Made by a program: the position numbers and the translations under genes. Of a DNA stretch of 24,508 bases, positions 1-7,149 are shown one piece after another. This DNA comes from Christensenella sp. UBA4626 (GTDB lineage Bacteria > Bacillota > Clostridia > Christensenellales > UBA1242). How positions within the stretch are numbered: position 1 is the first letter of the stretch; each line of letters starts with the position of its first letter. A model generated the notes under the pieces. The model had not been told where the DNA came from. It searched no databases and was given only the letters and a program-made list of their open reading frames with translations. The stretch spans positions 1-24,508 of the forward strand of contig DHNC01000003.1 in assembly GCA_002406115.1 (NCBI GenBank), given 5' to 3'.

Positions 1-85
1 TGTTTTTTCGCTATTTTTTAATATTTTTTAAAATATTTTTATAATTTTTTTTATTTACTTTTTGTGTTTTTATTTTTTTATTATT

Positions 86-775
86 TTAAACCGCAAAAAC
101 GTGCTTGCCAATTTGTGTCACCTTTTTGGTGGAGAATATCCATTTGCTTGTTGCTGTTGCAGGGTTATAATAATACACTGATCCATAAGTTGGGTCCCAG
201 CCGTTCAAAGCATCATCAGCCGCTTGATACGCCTTTTGATTTGGCTCCAAATTTATTTGTCCGTCATTTACTGCTGTGAACGCCCATGGCTGATATATCA
301 CACCAGAAACCGTGTTTGGAAATCTGCTATCCTTAACTCTATTTAAAACCACGGCGGCAATTGCAACTTGTCCGGTGTAACTTTCACCTCTCGCCTCAGC
401 ATAAACAATTTTGGCAAGCAAATATCGGTCGTTGCTATTGTAGGTTGAGGAACTGCTCGATGAAGAACTTAAACTTATCCCCATTTTTTTTGCGGTAAGC
501 GGACCCACAATTCCATCTTGTGTCAGCCCATATTTTTTTTGAAATTTCTTAACCGCCGCAATAGTTTGAGGTCCATTTATCCCGTCGACCGAGCCAGTGT
601 AATAGCCCCACTTTTTAAGTTTTGTCTGCACTTGTTTTATATCCGCCGTTGCCGCATAAACCGTTTCAATCTGCGCATTTGCAGGTGTGGTTTTTTTCTC
701 TTCAAAATTCATAACGCAAAAGCAGCCGACAGTAAGGCAGGTCAAAACCAAAACTAAAATTCCAACTTTTTTCAT
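86..775 (-). CDS. sleB: SleB-type spore cortex-lytic enzyme / cell wall hydrolase
   Basis: Predicted secreted peptidoglycan hydrolase of about 229 aa. It opens with a lysine-led hydrophobic N-terminus (MKKVGILVLV) that looks like a signal peptide or membrane anchor. A PG_binding_1 domain follows (roughly residues 43-100, with WGYYTGSVDGINGPQT and GLTQDGIVGP). After a serine-rich linker comes a C-terminal SleB/CwlJ Hydrolase_2 domain (from YLLAKIVYAEARGES, with the presumed catalytic Glu in EARGE). This order is that of SleB, a lytic transglycosylase that cuts muramic-delta-lactam cortex during germination; vegetative paralogues share the fold. The start at 775 is chosen because AAGGAG lies 4 nt upstream; a longer reading would run into spoIIR. 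It sits 47 bp behind spoIIR on the same strand and is probably cotranscribed. The family call is firm. The germination role is inferred from architecture and sporulation neighbours. Confidence 0.85.
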   Translation of the reverse strand: MKKVGILVLVLTCLTVGCFCVMNFEEKKTTPANAQIETVYAATADIKQVQTKLKKWGYYTGSVDGINGPQTIAAVKKFQKKYGLTQDGIVGPLTAKKMGISLSSSSSSSSTYNSNDRYLLAKIVYAEARGESYTGQVAIAAVVLNRVKDSRFPNTVSGVIYQPWAFTAVNDGQINLEPNQKAYQAADDALNGWDPTYGSVYYYNPATATSKWIFSTKKVTQIGKHVFAV

Positions 776-822
776 ATCGCTCCTTAATTTGTATAATTTG
801 ATTGTTGACAGAATTTGGCGTT

Positions 823-1341
823 TTAACCAAAAATATTTTTGATCCATTTTTCAAATCTGGATTTATATCTAATATTTTCACAGTTCTCTTCCGCCGAAAA
901 GCAAAGCGGGGGATATACAACGCACCACCAATTATCACCCACGGCGTCGCCGAGTTCAACGATTATTGCGTCATAATATCCAGATTCCAAAGTCGTGTTG
1001 GAATAAGTTCGGGTTGGAAAATACTCATTTGAAAGCCTAATATTTGCTTTATAACTCAGTCCGTTTGCAGCAAGCAATCCATTACATATCGCTTGCAAAT
1101 TTGTTTTTTCGCTTTCAACAATCTCTTGCGCTTGTTGTTTGGATTTCACACGGCAAAGTTCAGGCGTAAGATATTGCACCAAACAATCTTTAATTTTGTA
1201 CTTAACATCTTGGTCGATTTGGCAATTGCTATTTGCTCGAATATGTATCCTCAAATAGTCATAATCCTCATCCTTTGGAAGGTTTACAGCCACAACTCCA
1301 ATCACAATTGCAATCACAACAAAACAAATAATTTTTTTCAT
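823..1341 (-). CDS. spoIIR: Stage II sporulation protein R (SpoIIR)
   Basis: About 172 aa: one N-terminal hydrophobic segment (IICFVVIAIVIGVVAV), then a secreted domain. Visible family hallmarks are DYLRIHIRANS right after the membrane segment, a middle stretch with VKYKIKDCLVQYLTP, and the C-terminal part with SGYYDAIIVELGDAVGDNWWCVVYPPLC. In Bacillus, SpoIIR is made in the forespore under sigma-F, is exported to the intermembrane space and triggers SpoIIGA to process pro-sigma-E in the mother cell. The start at 1341 gives a clean signal-anchor and has AAAGG about 14 nt upstream, a loose spacing; an upstream Met at 1380 would add 13 charged residues. The protein is slightly shorter than Bacillus homologues. 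Its neighbours, an amidase upstream and sleB downstream, fit a sporulation/wall cluster. Confidence 0.9.
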   Translation of the reverse strand: MKKIICFVVIAIVIGVVAVNLPKDEDYDYLRIHIRANSNCQIDQDVKYKIKDCLVQYLTPELCRVKSKQQAQEIVESEKTNLQAICNGLLAANGLSYKANIRLSNEYFPTRTYSNTTLESGYYDAIIVELGDAVGDNWWCVVYPPLCFSAEENCENIRYKSRFEKWIKNIFG

Positions 1342-1433
1342 ATTTAATTTTTTGTGCCTTTTGCAATAAAAAAACCACAAAATTTATGCATTTTTTGCAT
1401 TTATTTTGCAGTTTTTGTAATATTAAATTTTTT

Positions 1434-2489
1434 TTAGGTCTGAGGTCTTCCAGAGGATGACAACAATGCTCGCCAGGTTGCAGCCCCAACAATCCCGTCA
1501 GCCGTCAAGCCATTTTCTGCTTGAAATGCTTTAACTGCTCTTTCAGTTTCGCCGCCAAACACACCATCCAAATTTGTGATAGGATACAAAAACGACAGCA
1601 ACAATCTTTGCAAGAACAACACCGAACTCGATTTGCTTCCACGCCTCAATGTTTGGCTTGCCGGATTTATATTTAGCAACCTTTGCCAAGTTGCTGGGCC
1701 TACTATTCCATCCGCTGTCAAATTGTTGTTGGTTTGAAATTGGATAACCGCACGTTGAGTGCCAGCACCAAAAATTCCGTCCGTGCTTAAATTGTAGCCA
1801 TACATATTTAATAGATATTGAAGAGCCACAACAAAATTCCCTCGGCTGCCCAATCTTACAGTGCTATAATTGCTGACATTTCTTTCCACATATGGTACAC
1901 CCAGATAACTACATACCCCAGCACAAGCACCCTCGCCAACGTTTAACACAAAAATTGGATTTAACATCAATTTTGCTTCAACAAAATTTGTCATAAATCC
2001 TGCTTCAATCAAAGTTGCCGGACATCTGACATTTGAAAGCATCCCAACCGAAAGAGTTCCAACTTTTCGCCCCGGTCTGCCAGTAAATTCCACCACTTTG
2101 TTGTACACATTTTGGCTTAACAACCTGCTTTGATTTGAATAAGAATTGTATGGACTATAATACACCTCAATGCCTTGTGCACTGTTAAAAGTTGTGCCCG
2201 AACCGGAAGCGTTGTAAGCAAAGGTCACAACCAAACTAACTCCCGCCCGATTTGTCCTCACAACTCTAGTTGAAACGCTTACATCCTGAATTTCGGGATG
2301 CACATCATAGACCCTAAATCCACATCTCAAACAAGCCAAAATGAAATCAATTTTAGCCTGCTTGTTAAATTCATTTTCGTAAAAACTTCGCCCAATATAC
2401 GGCATAGTGGGCGTGCGTTTTCCAACTGTCGGCGGGTTCAACCCGTGTTCATCATTTGCGCCAATCAAAAAATCTGATGCTTTTGCCAT
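1434..2489 (-). CDS. N-acetylmuramoyl-L-alanine amidase (Amidase_3) with two PG-binding domains
   Basis: 351 aa, no clear signal peptide. Residues about 8-200 form an Amidase_3-like catalytic domain and two PG_binding_1 repeats follow (about 213-275 and 285-345, each ending in a LTADGIVG(P/A)ATW motif). Amidase_3 enzymes cleave the bond between MurNAc and L-Ala using zinc held by His, Glu and His, with a second Glu for catalysis. Visible here are H15, E38 (in ENEFN) and E162 (LIEAGFMTN). At the place of the second zinc His (normally in SIHAN or SFHYN) the sequence reads TFAYN, so residue 91 is Ala. The enzyme may be inactive, use another ligand (H64 is nearby in sequence) or belong to a subfamily with a changed site. 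AGAGG lies 7 nt before the ATG. The 92-bp gap to spoIIR shows only a small ATGCA/TGCAT hairpin. Family call firm, activity uncertain. Confidence 0.8.
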   Translation of the reverse strand: MAKASDFLIGANDEHGLNPPTVGKRTPTMPYIGRSFYENEFNKQAKIDFILACLRCGFRVYDVHPEIQDVSVSTRVVRTNRAGVSLVVTFAYNASGSGTTFNSAQGIEVYYSPYNSYSNQSRLLSQNVYNKVVEFTGRPGRKVGTLSVGMLSNVRCPATLIEAGFMTNFVEAKLMLNPIFVLNVGEGACAGVCSYLGVPYVERNVSNYSTVRLGSRGNFVVALQYLLNMYGYNLSTDGIFGAGTQRAVIQFQTNNNLTADGIVGPATWQRLLNINPASQTLRRGSKSSSVLFLQRLLLSFLYPITNLDGVFGGETERAVKAFQAENGLTADGIVGAATWRALLSSSGRPQT

Positions 2490-2574
2490 AAAAACCTCTA
2501 TTATCTCTATGACAGCGCCTCATCATTTGTTAAAAATCTAAATTTGTTTTACAATATAATTGCACTACCTAGTA

Positions 2575-2666
2575 TGTACAAAATAAAACTAAAAGTACTT
2601 GATATGTATTATTTTGTACTTTTTGAGTTAAAAACACTATTATTATGAGTTTACTATGTAGGTATG
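2575..2666. promoter_or_regulatory. Inverted-repeat region between amidase and XRE regulators
   Basis: Two 11-bp arms, GTACAAAATAA at 2576-2586 and TTATTTTGTAC at 2609-2619, are perfect reverse complements separated by 22 bp. Further out, TACCTAGTATGTA (left) and, on the other strand, TACCTACATAGTA (right, near 2650-2664) are also related. The block lies in the divergent spacer upstream of the tandem XRE regulators, so an operator bound by one or both is the simplest reading. A TATAAT -10 sits at 2690-2695 with no good -35, which would suit an activator. No binding data; inference only. Confidence 0.4.
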
Positions 2667-2712
2667 TCAACAAAATGTTTTACTAAAATTATAATATAAA
2701 GGAAATATTTAT

Positions 2713-3029
2713 ATGGAAATTGAAAAAATGTCGAAAAGCGAGTATTTGAAAAGGCTAAATTACTTTATTAACAAATCTCCATTATCAAAATATGAGATTT
2801 CTTTAAGGCTCGAAACAACGATAATTATATTTCAAGGGTTTTGTCTGGCAAAAACAACCTCAGCCTGGTAAAATTTTTTGAGATATTGGATGTTTTACAA
2901 GTTTCTTGCGAAGAGTTCTTTTATCACGACTATCAAAATTTTAAAAAGGATTTGCCTTTGTTTGAATTGATTGCAAAACTTGATGATAGTGAAAAGACAT
3001 CTCTACTCAACATTTTTAAAAATAAATAA
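2713..3029 (+). pseudogene. Frameshifted XRE-family HTH regulator (paralogue of the next gene)
   Basis: An ATG at 2713, preceded by AAAGGA, opens a frame reading MEIEKMSKSEYLKRLNYF and continuing through YEISLRL. It then leaves frame near 2808-2814 and stops at a TAA in the 2870s. The -1 frame picks up immediately with NNDNYISRVLSGKNNLSL, then FEILDVLQVSCEEFFYHD, to a stop at 3029. Restoring one base in the CTCGAAAC stretch gives LRLGNNDNYISRVLSG, which aligns without gaps to LTLGKSSNYIYRIQSG of the downstream gene. This shows a single-base deletion in an otherwise intact XRE-type DNA-binding protein of about 105 aa. Possible readings are a fresh pseudogene, a sequencing error, or less likely a -1 programmed shift (no classical slippery heptamer or following stem-loop was recognised). 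Confidence 0.75.
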
Positions 3030-3042
3030 CAGCGAGGATATT

Positions 3043-3330
3043 GTGTTTAATCAAAAATTATCGAAAAAAGAGATACTGGATAGGATAGGTTACTTTTTAA
3101 ACAAAAAGAAAATGTCCGCTTATAGTTTGAGTTTAACTTTGGGCAAAAGTAGTAACTATATTTATCGCATTCAATCTGGAAGAACCAATATTTATTTAGA
3201 CATCTTGCTTGATATTTTGGAAATTTTAGATGTTAGTTTGTTTGAATTTACGTATCCCGATTTGGAAAATTTTTCAACTGATTTGAAAATGTTGGACTTG
3301 ATAAAAAAGTTGGAAAATCAAGATAAATAA
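3043..3330 (+). CDS. XRE-family helix-turn-helix transcriptional regulator
   Basis: About 95 aa. The HTH is MSAYSLSLTLGKSSNYIYRIQSGRT at roughly residues 22-46, followed by a helical tail (LDILLDILEILDVSLFEFTYPDLENF). A GTG at 3043 is the preferred start: GAGG sits 6 nt before it, and the protein then begins at the same place as its upstream paralogue. The in-frame ATG at 2971 would overlap the upstream coding region heavily. The two genes are tandem duplicates, 13 bp apart, and probably form one transcript ending at the terminator at 3337-3365. The target is unknown; a DNA-binding role, perhaps at the inverted repeats upstream, is inferred. Confidence 0.75.
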   Translation: MFNQKLSKKEILDRIGYFLNKKKMSAYSLSLTLGKSSNYIYRIQSGRTNIYLDILLDILEILDVSLFEFTYPDLENFSTDLKMLDLIKKLENQDK

Positions 3331-3336
3331 TTATAA

Positions 3337-3370
3337 AAAAAATTGCAAGCACGTTGCAATTTTTTATTTT
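3337..3370. terminator. Bidirectional rho-independent terminator
   Basis: Perfect 12-bp stem AAAAAATTGCAA / TTGCAATTTTTT around a GCACG loop, with U-runs when read in either direction. It lies between the convergent XRE gene (plus) and the hisS operon (minus) and can end both. Confidence 0.85.
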
Positions 3371-3435
3371 TCAAGTAAAAATTTTTTATCATTAAGCAAA
3401 ATTTGTTTTTATGCTAGGCTTATCCTATATGCAAT

Positions 3436-4041
3436 TTATTTTATAATTTCTTCGTCGATATATGTTGCCTCATAGTCGGAAATGTGGAAAAGCAAAGCGT
3501 TTGGATATTGCAAATAGGCTTGGGTGAGGTCGTCACCTTGCTGCGCACGTGGGTCAAAGCCGCCCATGTGCCAATTTATGCAAACTGCTTCTTCCCTTGT
3601 GAGGTGAATGTAACTGCTTATCATATAAACCGATTTTTCGCCATGACCAAACGGTAAGGCGTTGTTTTGATTGTGTGCATAGTATGGCACTTGCACCCAT
3701 TGTCCGTTGATTTTTTGGTTTTTAAGATCTTTGACATAACTGCCAACTTTGCAAATATCGTGCAACAAGGCAATAATTGCGATGCTTTCGTCTGACAAAA
3801 AGTCAGCATAATTTGAGCCGTATTCGTTTTGGATGTTCTTTTTGAAACGTTTATAAACCATCATGGAATGATACGCCAAACCACCGTCAAAATTTGAGTG
3901 ACGCCTTGCTGATGCTGGTGTTAAAAAGAAATCCGAACCATTCAAAAGATAGTCCAGCAATTTTTCGCTGCCCTCACGCTTGATGTTTGTTTTGTAAATT
4001 TCAACAAACTCTTGTTTGATTTGGTCGATTGATTTATCCAT
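3436..4041 (-). CDS. HD-domain phosphohydrolase
   Basis: 201 aa, soluble. The HD superfamily metal site is visible: H58 (GGLAYHSMMVY), the H94-D95 pair (IALLHDICKVG), further histidines in PFGHGEKS and NWHMGG, and a C-terminal Asp in FHISDYEATYID. The layout resembles the catalytic part of YhaM-like 3'-5' exoribonucleases and other HD hydrolases acting on nucleotides or nucleic acid, but the OB-fold half of YhaM is missing, so the substrate cannot be assigned. An AGGAGG sits 6 nt before the ATG. It is the last gene of the hisS-hydrogenase operon, 8 bp after the hydrogenase stop. Confidence 0.75.
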   Translation of the reverse strand: MDKSIDQIKQEFVEIYKTNIKREGSEKLLDYLLNGSDFFLTPASARRHSNFDGGLAYHSMMVYKRFKKNIQNEYGSNYADFLSDESIAIIALLHDICKVGSYVKDLKNQKINGQWVQVPYYAHNQNNALPFGHGEKSVYMISSYIHLTREEAVCINWHMGGFDPRAQQGDDLTQAYLQYPNALLFHISDYEATYIDEEIIK

Positions 4042-4049
4042 GTTTCCTC

Positions 4050-5354
4050 CTATCTTGCACAGTGATTTACGTGCAAATATCCTTGTGCTTTTTCGCTGCC
4101 CGGAGCGATTAAAAATTGCTGATACAATCCGGATATATTTTCATTTTCAAAACAGTTTTCAAATTGTGATGCATTGAAATTGTTCAAACTTTCGCCTCTC
4201 AAATTATCCGCTTTTAAAATATCCTCATTTTTTGGTTGCCCACCGCCGCCAACGCATCCGTTTGGACACGCCATAACTTCAACAAAATCGAAATCAAACT
4301 TTTTGAGTTTATCAAGCAATTTTCGTGTGTTTTTTAACCCTGAAACCGCACAAACTTTAAGCAATTTGTCTTGAATTTTTACCTCCGCAAAATTTACGCC
4401 ATCAACGCCCTTCACCGGTTTAAAGGCGACTAAATCTTTTGGCGGTTTTATATTTGTCATCATCTGATATGCCGTGTTTACAACCGCTTGCAAAACTCCG
4501 CCGCTTGCGCCAAACTTTGTGCCGTCAACCGAACTGACATCAAAAGGTTTGTCAAAGCAAGAATTTTGCAAAGACGCAAAATCCACACCTTTGTTTTTCA
4601 AAAGCCTGCCAAGTTCACGCACGGTCAAAACGCAATCCGTGTCCTTGCCGTATGTCCCACGAAGGCACAACAAATTTGCTTCTATTTTTTTTGCAACGCA
4701 AGGTGTTATCGCAACCACAGCTAGATTTGTCGGATTTATATTTTTATTTTTTGCAAACCAATTCTTTATTACGCTGGAAAGCATTGCAATTGGGCTTTTG
4801 CAACTGGAAAGATTTGGCACAAATTGTGGATAAAATGATTTTACAAACTGCACCCATGCTGGGCAACAACTTGAAAACATAGGTTTGCGACCAGAAGTGG
4901 TCAAATTTTCAACCAAATCGTTTGCTTCCTCCATAACGGTCAAATCCGCTCCAAAAGAAACATCAAAAACATAATCTACGCCCAAAGTTTTGATTGCCGA
5001 CACCATTTTGCCAGCAACAAACTCGCCAACTGGCAAGCCAAACATTTCACCTAAACTGACCCTAACAGCAGGTGCCACAATAACAGCAACTTTTTTGTTT
5101 GGGTCCTGAATGAAAGATAATAGGTCGTTTGAATTGTCCTGCTCAACAATCGCTCCAACCGGACAAAAATTTGCACATTGCCCGCAGTTGACGCAAACAA
5201 TATTTTCATCTTTATATTTCCAATATCCCGCAACACCAACTTGTTTTGCACAAACATCTTTGCATTTGCCGCACAAAACACACTTATTTTCTTTGCGTCT
5301 TATGCTTGGGTTTTTGTGAGAAATTGGCACACGGATCTCTGCAAATTTATCCAA
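4050..5354 (-). CDS. Monomeric [FeFe] hydrogenase (small form, two N-terminal [4Fe-4S] clusters)
   Basis: 434 aa, starting at TTG (5354) with AAGGAG 6 nt upstream. The N-terminus is a bacterial-type 2[4Fe-4S] ferredoxin: C25, C28, C31, C35 and C54, C57, C60, C64. The H-cluster motifs follow: L1 FSSCCPAW (C163/C164), L2 ITPCVAKKIE (C219, K222, E225) and L3 EVMACPNGCVGGGGQP (C363, C367). These four-cysteine H-cluster ligands define the [FeFe] hydrogenase fold, which reduces protons with ferredoxin electrons or the reverse. Departures from the usual motifs are S for T at 161, T217 where MPC normally has Met, and N365 for the common Gly. The short form without extra N-terminal clusters suggests a group B-like cytoplasmic enzyme. 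Maturases HydE, HydF and HydG are not in the window. It lies 20 bp after hisS and 8 bp before the HD gene, so is cotranscribed with them. A redox-sensing role cannot be excluded. Confidence 0.88.
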   Translation of the reverse strand: MDKFAEIRVPISHKNPSIRRKENKCVLCGKCKDVCAKQVGVAGYWKYKDENIVCVNCGQCANFCPVGAIVEQDNSNDLLSFIQDPNKKVAVIVAPAVRVSLGEMFGLPVGEFVAGKMVSAIKTLGVDYVFDVSFGADLTVMEEANDLVENLTTSGRKPMFSSCCPAWVQFVKSFYPQFVPNLSSCKSPIAMLSSVIKNWFAKNKNINPTNLAVVAITPCVAKKIEANLLCLRGTYGKDTDCVLTVRELGRLLKNKGVDFASLQNSCFDKPFDVSSVDGTKFGASGGVLQAVVNTAYQMMTNIKPPKDLVAFKPVKGVDGVNFAEVKIQDKLLKVCAVSGLKNTRKLLDKLKKFDFDFVEVMACPNGCVGGGGQPKNEDILKADNLRGESLNNFNASQFENCFENENISGLYQQFLIAPGSEKAQGYLHVNHCAR

Positions 5355-5374
5355 ACCGATCTCCTTATCTTTTG

Positions 5375-6628
5375 TTAGTTTTTGTTCAATATTTTTACAG
5401 GATTGCCCTGTTTTAAATCTTTATAGCTTGTGATTGCGTCCGCAACTTCCACAACTTTTTCATAAAAGTTTTTCATATTTTTTGGACGCATAAATAATGA
5501 CACATTGTATTCTTTTGTCAATTCAGATTTCGCTTTAAACACGTCTACAATGTTGTCATCTTGGTCATAAACCAAAGCAAGGTTTTGCTTCATATCGAAA
5601 GTGAGCCCACGCTCTTTGATAAGCATAGTAACCGGCTCAAATCCAATACTGCCGCCAACGGCTGGAACATCTTGCCCAGTGATTTTGCCAATCATTGTGT
5701 CGTATCTGCCGCCACCGCCGATTGCACCAGAAAAGCCGTCAGTGTAATATTCAAAAACGGTGCCAGTGTAATAGCCTTGACCACGCACAACTGAGATATC
5801 AAACACAATTTTGACGCCAGATTTTACCATGGCTTTAAGGCTGCTTATTAAATAATTGACATTGTCCACAATCTCTTGTGGTGCTCCATATTTAAGTGTT
5901 GCATCGATCCCATTTTCAACAACATCGTTTAATGCGTCAATCAAAGTGTTGATTTTTGCAATATCAAAACCTTTTTCAATCAACTCCATCATCACGCCGT
6001 TAAGCGAAATTTTGTCAATTTTATCAAGAGATACGCACACAGTGTTGACTTGTTCCAAAGCAAAACCTGCATTTAAAACAATTGCATTTAAAATACGTCT
6101 GTCGTTGATTTTAACTGTCAAACTATCAAAACCGATTGAGTTGTATGTATCAATGGTGGTTTTCATCAACTCCAATTCCGCCATAATGGATTTGTCGCCA
6201 AAGACATCAATATCGCATTGAATAAATTGACGATCTCTGCCCCTTTGAGGACGCTCCGCCCTAAACGAATATCCGATTTGGATGGCTTTGAATGGGGTTG
6301 GCAATTTTTCTCTGTTGTTTGCGTAAAACCTTGCAAGTGGAACAGTCAAATCGTATCTAAGACCTTCTTCAACAATGTCCGAAACCGTCAAATTTGGTTT
6401 GGTAAGGTCAAGTTTGTCGCCACGTTTGATTGTCCTGAAAATGAGTTTTAAGTTATCGCCGCCGTCACTGTTATCCAAAAAATCCAAACTTTCCAAAATC
6501 GGTGTTTGAATTAAATTGTATCCATTGCTTTGGTAACTGCTTAAAATCTTGCCACGAATCAGTTCTCTGACCTTTGCATCCCTTGGCATATAGTCGTTTG
6601 TCCCCCTTATGGGATTGAAGTTCTTCAT
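5375..6628 (-). CDS. hisS: Histidyl-tRNA synthetase
   Basis: 417 aa, the usual length for bacterial HisRS. It attaches histidine to tRNA-His in the cytoplasm. Class II motifs are clear: the N-terminal RGTNDYMPRDA, motif 2 FRAERPQRGRDRQFIQCDIDVFG, the histidine-binding loop VRGQGYYTGTVFEYY and motif 3 AIGGGGRYD. A C-terminal anticodon-binding domain begins near LALVYDQDDN. The RGQGYYTG loop differs from the RGLDYYT form of E. coli. HisZ is unlikely because motif 2, motif 3 and the anticodon domain are all present and no his biosynthesis genes are adjacent. AGGAG lies 8 nt before the ATG, and a consensus sigma-A promoter sits just upstream. It is first gene of an operon with the hydrogenase and the HD protein. 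Confidence 0.93.
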   Translation of the reverse strand: MKNFNPIRGTNDYMPRDAKVRELIRGKILSSYQSNGYNLIQTPILESLDFLDNSDGGDNLKLIFRTIKRGDKLDLTKPNLTVSDIVEEGLRYDLTVPLARFYANNREKLPTPFKAIQIGYSFRAERPQRGRDRQFIQCDIDVFGDKSIMAELELMKTTIDTYNSIGFDSLTVKINDRRILNAIVLNAGFALEQVNTVCVSLDKIDKISLNGVMMELIEKGFDIAKINTLIDALNDVVENGIDATLKYGAPQEIVDNVNYLISSLKAMVKSGVKIVFDISVVRGQGYYTGTVFEYYTDGFSGAIGGGGRYDTMIGKITGQDVPAVGGSIGFEPVTMLIKERGLTFDMKQNLALVYDQDDNIVDVFKAKSELTKEYNVSLFMRPKNMKNFYEKVVEVADAITSYKDLKQGNPVKILNKN

Positions 6629-6647
6629 AATATTCTCCTATGCGTTT

Positions 6648-6677
6648 ATTATAAATAAAAACTATAAAATTTGTCAA
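6648..6677 (-). promoter_or_regulatory. Sigma-A promoter of the hisS operon
   Basis: On the minus strand, TTGACA (6677-6672) and TATAAT (6653-6648) are separated by 18 bp. The expected start near 6641 gives a short leader with AGGAG before hisS. No T-box leader is present, since only about 20 nt remain between start and ATG. Confidence 0.75.
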
Positions 6678-6754
6678 ATAAAGTTTGGATGCGAAAACCC
6701 AATAAACCATTTTATTTCGCTGTCGCTCTCAAATTTTGTTTGTTGTAAATACAA

Positions 6755-6825
6755 AAAAAAGGCAACCAGATGGATGTTATCCGTTTTAACCCTATGGGCT
6801 ACGATTGCCTACTTTTATTTTTTTT
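6755..6825. other. Branched hairpin flanked by U-tracts (unassigned RNA element or bidirectional terminator)
   Basis: Outer arms AGGCAA (6760-6765) and TTGCCT (6805-6810) enclose two smaller hairpins, GGAT-GTT-ATCC (6772-6782, extendable to 6 bp) and CCC-TAT-GGG (6790-6798). This predicts a three-way junction of about 51 nt. On the minus strand it is followed by a run of eight U, so it can terminate veg transcripts; on the plus strand it is followed by ACUUUUAUUUUUUUU. It is more elaborate than a simple terminator. I compared it from memory with fluoride, preQ1, ZTP and c-di-GMP riboswitch patterns and did not obtain a match. Confidence 0.5.
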
Positions 6826-6835
6826 GATAAATTAT

Positions 6836-7072
6836 CTATTCGTTTGAAATTTTGACCTCGCCACAAAGAATATCGTTATATGAATAGGTTATAATCGAAT
6901 TTAAATCCAAAACCGACTTGACTGTGAAAACGCTGTTGTAAACGTCTTCGATAACTGCACGATAACTGCTAACTTTTCGTCTGCCACGATTTACGTCAAG
7001 TTTAACCTCTTTGCCTTTGAGTTCCAAAATCTTTTGTTTTATACTGTCCACAGTGTTTGGCATTTTTTTCAT
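6836..7072 (-). CDS. veg: Veg family protein (DUF1021)
   Basis: 78 aa. The family signature is present along the whole length: an N-terminal helix with VDSIKQKILELKGKEV, the strand KLDVNRGRRK and a C-terminal part with VIEDVYNSVFTVKS and a YSYNDILCGEV ending. Veg is a small SH3-like barrel protein conserved in Firmicutes; in B. subtilis it is strongly expressed and affects biofilm formation, but its biochemical role is not settled. GGGGTG precedes the ATG by 4 nt. It lies 77 bp downstream of cadA on the same strand and could be read from that operon or from its own weak promoter (TTGACT, 17 bp, TAGTGT in the spacer). The branched hairpin at 6755-6825 follows. Confidence 0.88.
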   Translation of the reverse strand: MKKMPNTVDSIKQKILELKGKEVKLDVNRGRRKVSSYRAVIEDVYNSVFTVKSVLDLNSIITYSYNDILCGEVKISNE

Positions 7073-7149
7073 TCTTCACCCCAAAACATTTTTTGCCACA
7101 ATATTTTGGTTTAATCCTACACTACAAAAATCGACAAAGATAGTCAAAA

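Noticed and set aside
2727..2733. TGTCGAA near 2727 as a Spo0A box
   Set aside because: It lies inside the coding start of the XRE pseudogene (ATGTCGAAAAGC), so chance is the simpler explanation; the same holds for TGTCGAA within the 106-bp repeats.
6755..6825. Fluoride riboswitch reading of the branched hairpin (plus-strand CGATTGCCTAC ending)
   Set aside because: The loop-to-3' pseudoknot of fluoride riboswitches cannot form, because the complementary segment lies 5' of the first hairpin, and no transporter gene follows on that strand.
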